NCBI GenBank assembly: GCA_025963725.1
Contig: JAOQAE010000003.1
Span: 372,001 to 436,000, forward strand
Reading direction: 5' to 3'
Length of the DNA stretch: 64,000 nt
Source of the DNA: Bacteroidota bacterium
GTDB lineage: Bacteria > Bacteroidota > Bacteroidia > 2-12-FULL-35-15
The translations under genes and the position numbers were made by a program. Below, one piece after another: positions 26,032 to 34,991 of this stretch. The notes beneath the pieces are model-generated. The model was given only the letters and a program-made list of their open reading frames with translations. It was not told the DNA's origin and did no database searches. Every line of letters starts with the position of its first letter. Position 1 is the stretch's first letter.

Positions 26032-26850
26032 ATGGCAGCAGTACCCGTTAAGATCCAAAGCAGGATCGCTGAAGGATTAAAAAGATTTCAGCCCATTGTT
26101 GAATCCGCCAAGATCAGGGATGTGAATGAATCCGATACTGTGGTGCTTCTTACCGGCATCCTGTCGGAAATTCTCGGCTACGATAAATACACCGAGATCA
26201 CCACCGAGCTGGCCATCCGCGGGACATTCTGCGACCTTGCCCTGAAAATAAACGGGAAGGTTTCCATCCTGCTTGAAGCAAAGGCGATCGGGATCGAGCT
26301 GAAAGAGCAGCATGTAAAGCAGGCTGTTGATTATGCCGCCAACAAAGGTATCGACTGGGTGATCCTGACAAATGCCGTATCATGGAGGGTTTACAAGATC
26401 CTTTTCACCAAGCCAATCCAGAATGTGCTGGTGCTGGATATTGATTTCCTGCAGTTAAAGCCCAAATCTGCCGACGATCTGGAATTATTCTATTCCATCG
26501 CAAAGGAAGCTGTTTGCAAATCATCGCTCGAAAATTGCTTTACCCAGAAGCAGGCTACCAACAGGTTCATGATCGGCAATATCCTGTATTGCGAATCGGT
26601 GCTCAACGCGATCAAAAAAGAATTGAAATTCCTCTACCCCGATATTAAAGTCACCAACGATGAGATCCAGAACGTGCTGAACAAAGGCATTGTAAAACGC
26701 GAAGTCATTGAAGGTGAAGAGGCCGAAGAAGCACAGAAAAAGATCGCCAAAGCCATTAAGAAAAAGGAGAAGGTAAAATTTGTAAAGGCAACTGAACCTG
26801 TAGCAGAAATTATTTCAGAAGAAGAATCATCCCCACCCATAAGTGAATAA
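26032..26850 (+). CDS. Stand-alone HsdR-N-like PD-(D/E)xK nuclease-fold protein
   Basis: A 272-residue protein similar to the N-terminal nuclease domain of type I restriction HsdR. The core is visible as D68 (GTFCDLAL), E82-A83-K84 (LLEAKAIG) and a QxxxY motif (Q97AVDY101), the combination typical of the HsdR nuclease and RecB families. No helicase motor, HsdM or HsdS is present. The C-terminal ~70 residues are charged and low-complexity (EEAEEAQKKIAKAIKKKEK). Such orphan genes are common in Bacteroidota and their role is not established. It ends 84 bp before the ABC exporter on the same strand. Confidence 0.8.
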   Translation: MAAVPVKIQSRIAEGLKRFQPIVESAKIRDVNESDTVVLLTGILSEILGYDKYTEITTELAIRGTFCDLALKINGKVSILLEAKAIGIELKEQHVKQAVDYAANKGIDWVILTNAVSWRVYKILFTKPIQNVLVLDIDFLQLKPKSADDLELFYSIAKEAVCKSSLENCFTQKQATNRFMIGNILYCESVLNAIKKELKFLYPDIKVTNDEIQNVLNKGIVKREVIEGEEAEEAQKKIAKAIKKKEKVKFVKATEPVAEIISEEESSPPISE

Positions 26851-26934
26851 ATAATTCACTCCAAATATAAAATCTGACCGCGACGAAAGATCAAAACGGA
26901 ATTTCTCTAATATTAATTCCGATTTAGATAACAG

Positions 26935-29115
26935 ATGTCGTTCCCCTTCTACAAGCAACCCGATGAAATGGACTGCGGCCCTACCTGCCTGCGCATGATC
27001 AGCAGGCATTACGGGAAGAGCATCAGCCTGCAGGAGATTCGTGAGCTGGCAGGAACAACGCGCGAAGGAAGCAGCATGCTGGGCCTCAGCGATGCCGCGG
27101 AAAAGCTGGGCTTCCGCACACTCTGCGTGAAGGTAAGCTTCGATAAGCTGCTTGAAGATGCGCCTTTTCCCTGCATCGCACACTGGAACCAGGAGCATTT
27201 CGTGGTGGTGCATAAGATCAGAAAGAACACCGTGTTCATTGCCGATCCGGCTCACGGGCTCCTCCGCTATTCAAAGGAAGATTTTTTGAGGTCCTGGCAA
27301 AGCGATGCCCGCGAAGGTATCCTGTTATTGTTCGAACCCGGGAATGAATTCAATGAAGAGCCTACTGATGTTGATTTAAAGAGCAAAACAAAAAGCTTTT
27401 CATTCCTCTTCCGCTATCTCGTGCGTTACAAAAAATTGCTGCTTCAGCTCATCATCAGCCTCATCGCAGGCAGCCTGCTCCAGCTCATCTTTCCCTTCCT
27501 CACGCAAAGCATTGTCGACATCGGCGTTCAGAACAACGATGTAAAATTCATTTACCTGATCCTCTTCGCGCAGCTGATGCTTTTCATAGGCCGCACCACC
27601 ATCGAGATCGCCAGGAGCTGGATTCTCATGCACATCAGCAGCCGCATCAATATTTCACTCGTCTCCGATTTCTTTGTAAAGCTGATGAAGCTGCCCATCG
27701 CATTCTTCGATACCAAAATGACCGGCGACATCATGCAGCGCATCAACGATCACCAGCGCATCGAGAATTTCCTCACCTCCACTTCGCTCAATGTGCTCTT
27801 CTCTTTTGTGAACCTTGCCATCTTCGGATTGGTGCTCGCATGGTACAACCTTGGCATCTTCGCAGTGTTCATGGCCGGAAGCCTGCTGTATTTAGCATGG
27901 ATCCTTTTCTTCCTGAAGCGCAGGGCGGACCTTGATTACAAGCGCTTTGCACAGAATTCAAAGAACCAAAGCAAGATCATGGAGCTGATCACCGGCATGC
28001 AGGAAATAAAGCTGCACAACGCCGAGCGACAGAAACGCTGGCAATGGGAGAACATCCAGGTGCGGCTTTTCAAAATAAACATCAAGGGGCTTTCGCTGGA
28101 GCAAACGCAGGATGCGGGCTCCAACCTCATCAACGAGCTCAAGAACATTTTCATCACTTTTCTTGCCGCAAAGCTGGTGATCGGCGGACAGATCACTCTC
28201 GGAATGATGCTCTCTATCAGCTACATCATCGGGCAGCTCAACTCGCCCATCATGCAGCTGGTAAGCTTTACGCAAAGCCTGCAGGATGCACGGCTCAGCC
28301 TTGAGCGCTTATCGGAGATCCACAACCGGGGCAATGAAGAATCTCCAGGTGCAGGCATTACAGAGATTGATCCCGGCGCATCCATCGCGCTCAATAATGT
28401 TTCCTTCGGCTACACAGGAGCTCCGAACGATTCCGTATTAAAAGATCTCGATGTGCATTTTCCTGCGAACAAGGTAACTGCCATCGTAGGCTCCAGCGGC
28501 AGCGGCAAAACCACATTGCTTAAGCTGCTGCTTAAATTCTATGAACCTTCCGGCGGCAACATAAAGATCGGCAGCAGCGACCTGAAAACCATTTCTCCAA
28601 AAGCATGGAGGGAAAAATGCGGCGTGGTGATGCAGGAAGGATACATCTTCTCGGATAGCATTGCCAGCAACATTGCGGTGGGCGCGGAGCACATCGACAA
28701 GCTGCGCCTCCGTCACGCCGTTACCGTGGCGAACATCAAGGAGCACATCGAATCGCTGCCGCTGGGCTATAACACAAAGATAGGCATGGAAGGCAGCGGC
28801 ATGAGCACCGGGCAGAAGCAGCGCATCCTCATTGCACGCGCCGTTTATAAAAACCCCGATTATTTATTTTTTGACGAAGCCACCAGCGCGCTCGATGCCA
28901 ACAATGAAAAAGTGATCATGAATAACTTAAACGAATTCTTCAAAGGAAAAACCGTGCTCGTGATCGCACACCGCCTCAGCACTGTAAAGAACGCCGACAA
29001 CATCATTGTCCTCGAGAAAGGAAGGATCACCGAACAGGGAAACCATACGGAGCTTACCGCCTTAAAAGGCAGCTATTACAGGCTCGTTAAAAACCAGCTG
29101 GAGCTGGGAAACTAA
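26935..29115 (+). CDS. Peptidase-containing ABC exporter (C39 peptidase, TMD and NBD)
   Basis: A 726-residue PCAT-type exporter. The N-terminal C39 cysteine peptidase has C14 (MDCGPTCLRM), H88 (EHFVVVH) and D104 (ADPAHG), the catalytic set that cleaves double-glycine leaders. The middle has six membrane helices (about 155-440). The ATPase domain has Walker A GSSGSGKTTLLKLLL and Walker B YLFFDEATSALD. The ABC signature reads MSTGQ rather than LSGGQ. Such proteins cleave and export peptides or bacteriocins, or other substrates, through an HlyD-TolC conduit. The adaptor is 4 bp downstream. No precursor peptide is seen within 500 bp on either side. Confidence 0.93.
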   Translation: MSFPFYKQPDEMDCGPTCLRMISRHYGKSISLQEIRELAGTTREGSSMLGLSDAAEKLGFRTLCVKVSFDKLLEDAPFPCIAHWNQEHFVVVHKIRKNTVFIADPAHGLLRYSKEDFLRSWQSDAREGILLLFEPGNEFNEEPTDVDLKSKTKSFSFLFRYLVRYKKLLLQLIISLIAGSLLQLIFPFLTQSIVDIGVQNNDVKFIYLILFAQLMLFIGRTTIEIARSWILMHISSRINISLVSDFFVKLMKLPIAFFDTKMTGDIMQRINDHQRIENFLTSTSLNVLFSFVNLAIFGLVLAWYNLGIFAVFMAGSLLYLAWILFFLKRRADLDYKRFAQNSKNQSKIMELITGMQEIKLHNAERQKRWQWENIQVRLFKINIKGLSLEQTQDAGSNLINELKNIFITFLAAKLVIGGQITLGMMLSISYIIGQLNSPIMQLVSFTQSLQDARLSLERLSEIHNRGNEESPGAGITEIDPGASIALNNVSFGYTGAPNDSVLKDLDVHFPANKVTAIVGSSGSGKTTLLKLLLKFYEPSGGNIKIGSSDLKTISPKAWREKCGVVMQEGYIFSDSIASNIAVGAEHIDKLRLRHAVTVANIKEHIESLPLGYNTKIGMEGSGMSTGQKQRILIARAVYKNPDYLFFDEATSALDANNEKVIMNNLNEFFKGKTVLVIAHRLSTVKNADNIIVLEKGRITEQGNHTELTALKGSYYRLVKNQLELGN

Positions 29116-29119
29116 TACC

Positions 29120-30412
29120 ATGACAGAAGAAAAAGAGATCCACCTCCGCACAGAAGAAGTGAACGAGCTGCTCACTGCCACGCCCCGCTGGATCATCCGC
29201 TGGGGCATCAGCCTTGTTTTTATCATCATGCTGCTCGCACTCACGCTTTCATTTTTTATCCGCTATCCGGATACGCTCACTGCCTCGGCGCTGATCACTA
29301 CCATCAATCCGCCTGTTACACTCGTCGCGAAAACAAGCGGAAAGATCAGCGCATTAAAAGTAACGAACGGACAACCCGTTAAGAAAGGAGACGTGCTGCT
29401 GGTGATCGACAACACAGCTGATTACCGTACTGTGTTTATGATCGACAGCCTGCTCGATCATCTTGCTCCCGGCTCCGGAAGCGGCATCTCCCCTGCTTCA
29501 CTGAATGAAAAAGAATGGAACGGCACAGGAGAGCTTACACCCGCATTTCTCATCTTGCTGGAAAGCTATTCCGATTACCGGCTCTTTCTTGAAATGAACC
29601 CGCAACAGCAGGAAATTGCCATCATCAACAAAGAGCTGGAAGAATACAGCCGGCTGCAGGATAAATATCAAACGCAGGAAAGCATTTACAGGGAAGAGCT
29701 CGCGCTGGTAGAAACGGATTTCAACCGCTATAACAGCCTCCTCCGCGAGCAATCCATCGCGATAAAAGAGTTCGAGGATAAAAAGCGGGAATACTTATCG
29801 GCAAAGCGAAATTATGAAAGCGTGAAGATCAGCGCGCTCAACAATAAGCTGATGATCAACAACCTCGAAAAAAGCCGCCTTCAGCTGCAAATGCAGGCCT
29901 GGCAGGAAAAGGAGAAACATGAGCAGGAGCTGAAGCAATCCATTCAATCGTTAAAAGCGGGCATAGAAAGCTGGAAGCAAACCTATCTCCTCAAAGCGCC
30001 CATTGATGGCACGGCTTCCCTCTTCAGCTTCTGGACCAAAGGCCAGCACATCAAAGAAGGCGATGAAGTGCTGAGCATTGTTCCCTCTGAAAAACAGGAA
30101 GTGATCGCGAGGCTTACAATGTCTGCGCAGAATTCAGGAAAGCTGCAGCCCGGACAAACCGCGAACATTAAGCTGAGCAACTATCCTTACCAGGAATACG
30201 GCATGCTGAAAGGAACCATAAAGCGCATTTCCAAAATGCCAAAGGATAACAACTACTCCATCGAAGTTTCCCTGCCCGAAGGGTTGCTTACCTCCTACCA
30301 CAAACAGCTGGAATACCGGGAAAACATGGCCGGCACCGCCGATGTGATCACGGATGAGCTCAGCGTATCAGGCCGGGTATTCAGGCAGTTCCGGGAGATC
30401 ATGAACAGGTAA
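29120..30412 (+). CDS. HlyD-family periplasmic adaptor of the ABC exporter
   Basis: A 430-residue membrane fusion protein. A short cytoplasmic N-terminus precedes one membrane helix (WGISLVFIIMLLALTLSFFI). Two biotinyl-lipoyl-like half-motifs flank a long coiled coil (KELEEYSRLQDKYQTQESI ... KHEQELKQSIQSLKAGIESW), including LVAKTSGKIS and LLKAPIDGTASLFSFWTKG. It should link the inner-membrane exporter to an outer-membrane TolC-like channel, which is not encoded here. The ATG lies 4 bp after the exporter stop, so the two are one operon. Confidence 0.92.
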   Translation: MTEEKEIHLRTEEVNELLTATPRWIIRWGISLVFIIMLLALTLSFFIRYPDTLTASALITTINPPVTLVAKTSGKISALKVTNGQPVKKGDVLLVIDNTADYRTVFMIDSLLDHLAPGSGSGISPASLNEKEWNGTGELTPAFLILLESYSDYRLFLEMNPQQQEIAIINKELEEYSRLQDKYQTQESIYREELALVETDFNRYNSLLREQSIAIKEFEDKKREYLSAKRNYESVKISALNNKLMINNLEKSRLQLQMQAWQEKEKHEQELKQSIQSLKAGIESWKQTYLLKAPIDGTASLFSFWTKGQHIKEGDEVLSIVPSEKQEVIARLTMSAQNSGKLQPGQTANIKLSNYPYQEYGMLKGTIKRISKMPKDNNYSIEVSLPEGLLTSYHKQLEYRENMAGTADVITDELSVSGRVFRQFREIMNR

Positions 30413-30441
30413 GGAAGCATTTTCACTCACATGGCACAAAC

Positions 30442-30466
30442 ATTTTAGTTAGGGATTAACTAAAAT
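30442..30466. promoter_or_regulatory. Perfect 10-bp inverted repeat just upstream of the Asp-box T9SS gene
   Basis: ATTTTAGTTA GGGAT TAACTAAAAT. It starts 30 bp after the HlyD stop and ends 8 bp before the ATG at 30,475. Its size and symmetry fit an operator for a dimeric regulator. It could instead be a weak terminator hairpin for the exporter operon, but it lacks a T-run and is AT-rich. Confidence 0.5.
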
Positions 30467-30474
30467 ATTATATC

Positions 30475-32547
30475 ATGAAAAATCTATACAAGATCTGTTC
30501 TGGAATTATATTTCTCCTGATCACTCAATTATCATTTGCCCAATGGCAAACACATGGACCGTACGGCGGCCCCGTATACTGCTCCGCCACAGCGGGTGGC
30601 AACGTATTTATCGGCACCGAGAACGGCGTGTTTGTTTCTTCCGATAATGGCGCAACCTGGACCGCCGCAAACAACGGCATCGAACGTCTTACCATTGTAA
30701 CGCTTGCCTCCGATGGCACTAATCTTTATGCAGGCGGCTCCGCGGATGGGGTATTTTTTTCATCAAACAATGGCGCCTCATGGACATCCCGTAATACAGG
30801 GATCACTACCATGTTCATCACTTCCCTGTTCGCAGCAAGCGATGGCGTTTATGCAGGCACACCCGACGGCGTGTTCTTTTCCTCGAATAACGGAATGAGC
30901 TGGACACTTCGCAACAGCGGTATCCCGGCATCCTACGATATGTACACGTATGCCGAAGTGGGCGATACCGTTTTCGCAGGATCATACGGCGTGGGGCTTT
31001 ACCAGACCGCCAATGACGGTATCAGCTGGCTCACCGTCGGCGGCGGCTTTCCTTCCGGCGTGTTTGTATACGCGCTGAAAGCGGATGGCAATAACATCTA
31101 TGCGGGAACAAGCGCAGGCGTGTACAAATCATCGAACCGCGGCGTTACCTGGTCCTCCTCCAACACCGGCTTCCCTTCAGGATACTGGGCAAAATCATTT
31201 GCTGTTAAGCCCGGATACGTATTTGCCGGAACCTACTCTGAAGGCATCTTTGTTTCAACAAACGGCGGCGCCAGCTGGACAGCCATGAACTCGGGCCTCC
31301 CGGATATGCCTTTCCCTACAGGGTTACCGCATAACTATCCTTCTGTGGAAGACCTCATCATCAGCGGCTCCAGCGTGATCGCCTCCACTGTCGACGGTGT
31401 TTACCGCTCTACCAACAACGGCGCTTCCTGGTTCGAATCCGACCAGGGTGTGCTCGGTACCGACATCATGGGCGTTGCCACCAACGGCACTGTAGCTTTT
31501 GCAGCATCCGCACGCAACGGCGTATACACCTCCACCGATAACGGGCTTACCTGGTACCGCACCAACAACGGGCTTACCTCCTACGACATTAATGCCATCA
31601 CCGTAAAAAGCGGCTCCGTATTCGTATCCGCAAGCTACGAGCATGTATTCCGCTCCGACGATAACGGCGCTACCTGGGTGCACGCAACAACCGGCATCAA
31701 TAGCGAAGTGGCCGAGCTGAAGGCCGACACCACCCGCGTGCTTGCCCTTACCAACGGCGCTATCGCAACACCTGCAGCATTATACGAAACAATGGATAAC
31801 GGCGCTACCTGGACAGAGATTCCAACCGGGTTCCCTGTTTCCATGAGCACCGTAAGCTCCACCAATACCAAATTATACATCGGCACCTGGACCGGCAAGG
31901 TGATGTACTCCAATAACAACGGCGCTACCTGGTCCGACATCAGCGGCACGCTCCCGGCAGTTAAGATCAACTCGATCCTGATCAGCGGCAGCGACTTGTT
32001 TGTGGGCACAGAAGGCTTCGGGGTGTATAAATCATCCGACAACGGCGCAAGCTGGAGCACCTCCAACTCGGGCATGGGCAATATGTACATCAACGACCTT
32101 CACCAGAAAAGCGGCAACATCTACGCTGCAACCTGGGGCGGAGGGGTCTTCGTTTCCGGGGATGCAGGCGCTTCCTGGATGGCATACAATGGCGGCCTCG
32201 ATAATCTCTATGTAAGAAGAGTTGCAACGGCACCCGCGAAAGTATACGCCGGCACCGATGCAGGCGCGTATGCATCACCGCTTGCCATCACAGGCATTGA
32301 AGGCTACGAGCTGGCCGGTGTGGATGTATATCCGAACCCCGGCTCAGGATTGCTCAACGTGCGCACCGGCTATGAAAGCAAGGTAACGCTCAGCATCCAC
32401 AACATGGCAGGCGAGCAGGTATACAGCTACGAAGGAAGCTCCGCAGGCATCGGCAGCATCGACCTTTCGAATACAGCAAAAGGAATTTATTTCCTGAGCC
32501 TGCAAACCGACAAAGGCATTGCGAAAAAGAAAATTGTGATCCAGTAA
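30475..32547 (+). CDS. T9SS-secreted Asp-box (BNR/sortilin-like) repeat protein
   Basis: A 690-residue secreted protein with a signal peptide ending around LSFAQWQ. I count 13 Asp-box motifs of the form S-x-D/N-x-G-x-S/T-W, about 45 residues apart (for example SSDNGATW, SSNNGASW, STNGGASW, SGDAGASW). This pattern occurs in sialidase/Ycf48/sortilin-type beta propellers, and 13 boxes suggest two propellers or one large one. No catalytic residues of sialidases can be assigned. The last ~75 residues (VDVYPNPGSGLLNV ... KGIYFLSLQTDKGIAKKKIVI) are a type A T9SS sorting domain. Likely a surface or released adhesion/binding protein. It follows the exporter operon but uses a different secretion route. 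Confidence 0.9.
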   Translation: MKNLYKICSGIIFLLITQLSFAQWQTHGPYGGPVYCSATAGGNVFIGTENGVFVSSDNGATWTAANNGIERLTIVTLASDGTNLYAGGSADGVFFSSNNGASWTSRNTGITTMFITSLFAASDGVYAGTPDGVFFSSNNGMSWTLRNSGIPASYDMYTYAEVGDTVFAGSYGVGLYQTANDGISWLTVGGGFPSGVFVYALKADGNNIYAGTSAGVYKSSNRGVTWSSSNTGFPSGYWAKSFAVKPGYVFAGTYSEGIFVSTNGGASWTAMNSGLPDMPFPTGLPHNYPSVEDLIISGSSVIASTVDGVYRSTNNGASWFESDQGVLGTDIMGVATNGTVAFAASARNGVYTSTDNGLTWYRTNNGLTSYDINAITVKSGSVFVSASYEHVFRSDDNGATWVHATTGINSEVAELKADTTRVLALTNGAIATPAALYETMDNGATWTEIPTGFPVSMSTVSSTNTKLYIGTWTGKVMYSNNNGATWSDISGTLPAVKINSILISGSDLFVGTEGFGVYKSSDNGASWSTSNSGMGNMYINDLHQKSGNIYAATWGGGVFVSGDAGASWMAYNGGLDNLYVRRVATAPAKVYAGTDAGAYASPLAITGIEGYELAGVDVYPNPGSGLLNVRTGYESKVTLSIHNMAGEQVYSYEGSSAGIGSIDLSNTAKGIYFLSLQTDKGIAKKKIVIQ

Positions 32548-32560
32548 AAAACACACTTAT

Positions 32561-32591
32561 AAAAAATCCCGGTTAGTAGCCGGGATTTTTT
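32561..32591 (+). terminator. Intrinsic terminator after the Asp-box protein gene
   Basis: Perfect 12-bp stem AAAAAATCCCGG / CCGGGATTTTTT with a 7-nt loop and further T residues. It lies 14 bp after the stop codon. Confidence 0.93.
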
Positions 32592-32880
32592 TTTGATTGC
32601 TTCGGTCGGGTTCGAAGACATTTCGGTACTCCTCTTTGTCGAATCCGAATTTCATTAGCGTCAGTTCGAGTGCGAGGTACGAGCGTATCGAGAACAAGCC
32701 ATCGATCATTCTGCTTTCAACACTTCTCGATACTCTCCCTTCGGTCGATCCCGATAGCTATCGGGACGAAGTGACATAGAAGTCGACACTCATTTAAGAC
32801 TGCACTTGAATAAACCGCGCTCAATGTGCCAAACACCATTATTTGTCGAATTTTTGATGCCTGCATGCTCTATTATTTTG
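32592..32880. repeat. Intergenic repeat block before kup
   Basis: No credible gene in this gap. It contains cgtcagttcgagtgcgaggtacgagcg and tatcgagaacaagc at 32,660-32,700, the reverse of the cttgttctcgatac...cg unit seen at 17,525 and 63,254. It then has cacttctcgatactctccc (32,720-32,739) related to the 47-bp units at 17.4 kb, and CCCGATAGCTATCGGG at 32,750-32,765 followed by acgaagtgac. So it is a composite of the same repeat modules in another order. Confidence 0.75.
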
Positions 32881-32888
32881 TAGTTTTG
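32881..32888 (+). promoter_or_regulatory. Bacteroidota -7-type box TAGTTTTG upstream of kup
   Basis: TAGTTTTG fits TAnnTTTG and lies 23 bp before the ATG at 32,912. The nearest TTTG on the -33 side (32,853-32,856) is 24 bp away, longer than usual, so this is a candidate only. Confidence 0.4.
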
Positions 32889-32911
32889 CTCGCTTTTTAT
32901 TCAATCTCTCA

Positions 32912-34861
32912 ATGGGCAAAGATCATCATCACGTTCACCGGCTTTCTGCGGCAGGCTTGTTAGTAACGCTTGGAATTATTTTCGGTGACATCGGGACCTC
33001 CCCGCTGTATGTGTTAAAAGCGATCTGCGGCGATGCCCCGATCGACCCGGCAACCGTGATGGGCGGCATCTCCTGCATCTTCTGGACGCTGACATTGCAA
33101 ACCACCATGAAGTACGTGGTGCTTACGCTCAGGGCGGATAACAAAGGTGAAGGCGGGATCTTCTCGCTTTACACCTTAGTGAAGAAGACCAAAGTAAAAT
33201 GGCTGCTGTTCCCTGCCGTGATCGGCGGAAGCGCTATCCTTGCAGAAGGCATCATCACTCCTCCCATCTCCGTATCCTCCGCCATTGAAGGGTTACGCAT
33301 GGTGGAGCAGTTCAAGCACATCCCTACCGTGCCTATCGTCATCGTCATCATCATCTTTCTTTTTGGCATTCAGCAATTCGGAACTAAATCCATCGGGAAG
33401 CTTTTCGGCCCCATCATGCTTATCTGGTTCCTGATGCTCGGCATCCTTGGTGTTTCGCAGCTTGCGGGGAACTGGGAAGTGTTGAAAGCCCTGAACCCTA
33501 TGTATGGCTTCGACCTGCTGGTGAAGCATCCCGGAGGCTTCTGGCTGCTTGGCGCCGTGTTCCTCTGCACCACGGGGGCGGAAGCACTGTATTCCGACCT
33601 CGGGCATTGCGGCCGCCAGAATATCCGCATCAGCTGGATCTTTGTAAAAACCACCCTTGTCTTAAATTATTTCGGACAGGGCGCATGGCTCATCGCCCAC
33701 CAGGGAGAAGTGCTGAACGGCAGAAGCCCCTTCTATACCATTATGCCGGTATGGTTCCTTACTTCCGGAATTGTGCTTGCCACCATCGCCACCATCGTTG
33801 CCAGCCAGGCATTGATCAGCGGCTCCTTCACGCTTATCAATGAGGCCATCCGCCTGAATTTCTGGCCAAAGGCGAAGATCAAATACCCGAGCGACCTTAA
33901 AGGCCAGCTTTACATCCCTTCCGTGAACTGGCTGCTGTGTGCAGGCTGTATCATTGTGGTGCTGCATTTCCAGGAATCGTCGAAAATGGAAGCGGCTTAC
34001 GGCTTGACCATCATTCTCGGGATGCTCATGTCATCCCGACTGCTCACTTATTTCATGAAGATCAAGCGCTACTGGCCGCCGCTCATCTGGGGCTTTGTGG
34101 TGGTGTACCTGTTTGTTGAGTTATCGTTCCTGGTTGCCCAGATGGATAAGTTCCTGAAAGGCGGATGGATCAGCTTAATGATCGCCGTGCTGCTTACCTC
34201 CATCATGCTGGTATGGTTCTATGCCCGCAAGATCAGGAATCGTTATGTTGAATTCGTGAAGCTTGCCGATCACCTGCCCGTGCTGGAAGACCTCAGCCGC
34301 GATCTCAGCGTGCCGAAGTATGCAACGCACCTTGTGTACCTCACAAGCGCCAACAACCGCGAGGAGATCGAATCCAAGATCATTTATTCCATCATGCAGA
34401 AGCAGCCGAAGCGCGCCGACATCTATTGGTTCGTGCACGTGGATGTGGTGGATGAGCCTTACAGGATGGAATACAAGGTAAGCGAGTTCATTCACGATGA
34501 CGTGATCCGCATTGATTTCCGCCTCGGCTTCCGCGTGGCACCGCGCGTTAACCTCATGTTCCGCAAAGTGGTGGAAGACATGGTGCGCAACAAGGAGGTG
34601 GACATTACCAGCCGTTACAAATCACTCAACAAGAATAACATCATCGGCGACTTCCGCTTTATCGTGATCGAAAAGTTCCTTTCCTACGAAAACGAATTAC
34701 CGATCCGCGAAAAGGTGATCCTTGATATTTATTCCTTCCTGAAGCATTTCAGCTTGTCGGAGGAGAAAGCGTTCGGGCTCGATACCAGCTCCGTAACCGT
34801 TGAGGCTGTTCCACTGATCATCGCGCCTACCAAGGAGCTGCATCTGAAGCGGACAGAATAA
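32912..34861 (+). CDS. kup: KUP/HAK/KT-family potassium uptake transporter
   Basis: A 649-residue membrane transporter that imports K+, probably with H+. The N-terminal GLLVTLGIIFGDIGTSPLYV is the family signature. About 12 hydrophobic segments are visible up to residue ~440, followed by a cytoplasmic C-terminal domain with an Arg/Lys-rich stretch. The CTTGAEALYSDLGHCG and LTSGIVLATIATIVASQALISG blocks are conserved in the family. The length is normal. Single gene, with a candidate promoter upstream and a long hairpin 60 bp downstream. Confidence 0.95.
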   Translation: MGKDHHHVHRLSAAGLLVTLGIIFGDIGTSPLYVLKAICGDAPIDPATVMGGISCIFWTLTLQTTMKYVVLTLRADNKGEGGIFSLYTLVKKTKVKWLLFPAVIGGSAILAEGIITPPISVSSAIEGLRMVEQFKHIPTVPIVIVIIIFLFGIQQFGTKSIGKLFGPIMLIWFLMLGILGVSQLAGNWEVLKALNPMYGFDLLVKHPGGFWLLGAVFLCTTGAEALYSDLGHCGRQNIRISWIFVKTTLVLNYFGQGAWLIAHQGEVLNGRSPFYTIMPVWFLTSGIVLATIATIVASQALISGSFTLINEAIRLNFWPKAKIKYPSDLKGQLYIPSVNWLLCAGCIIVVLHFQESSKMEAAYGLTIILGMLMSSRLLTYFMKIKRYWPPLIWGFVVVYLFVELSFLVAQMDKFLKGGWISLMIAVLLTSIMLVWFYARKIRNRYVEFVKLADHLPVLEDLSRDLSVPKYATHLVYLTSANNREEIESKIIYSIMQKQPKRADIYWFVHVDVVDEPYRMEYKVSEFIHDDVIRIDFRLGFRVAPRVNLMFRKVVEDMVRNKEVDITSRYKSLNKNNIIGDFRFIVIEKFLSYENELPIREKVILDIYSFLKHFSLSEEKAFGLDTSSVTVEAVPLIIAPTKELHLKRTE

Positions 34862-34920
34862 CTCCATATTCAGAATAAGAGAGAATTAAATTTCGACACA
34901 ACCCATTTATTATCAGAAGC

Positions 34921-34978
34921 TTACAAAGCTATGCAAAATACGATCACGATGATGATCTTATTTTACATAGCTTTGTAA
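34921..34978. repeat. Long near-perfect hairpin upstream of the DUF4143 ATPase
   Basis: The 20-nt left arm TTACAAAGCTATGCAAAATA pairs with a right arm TATTTTACATAGCTTTGTAA, with one G-U type difference. A further GATCA/TGATC pairing lies inside the central part. The 58-bp structure ends 13 bp before the ATG at 34,992. It has no T-run and the arms are long, so a regulatory stem (operator or attenuator) or a small inserted palindromic element fits better than a terminator. Confidence 0.85.
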
Positions 34979-34991
34979 TAAACTATAAAGC

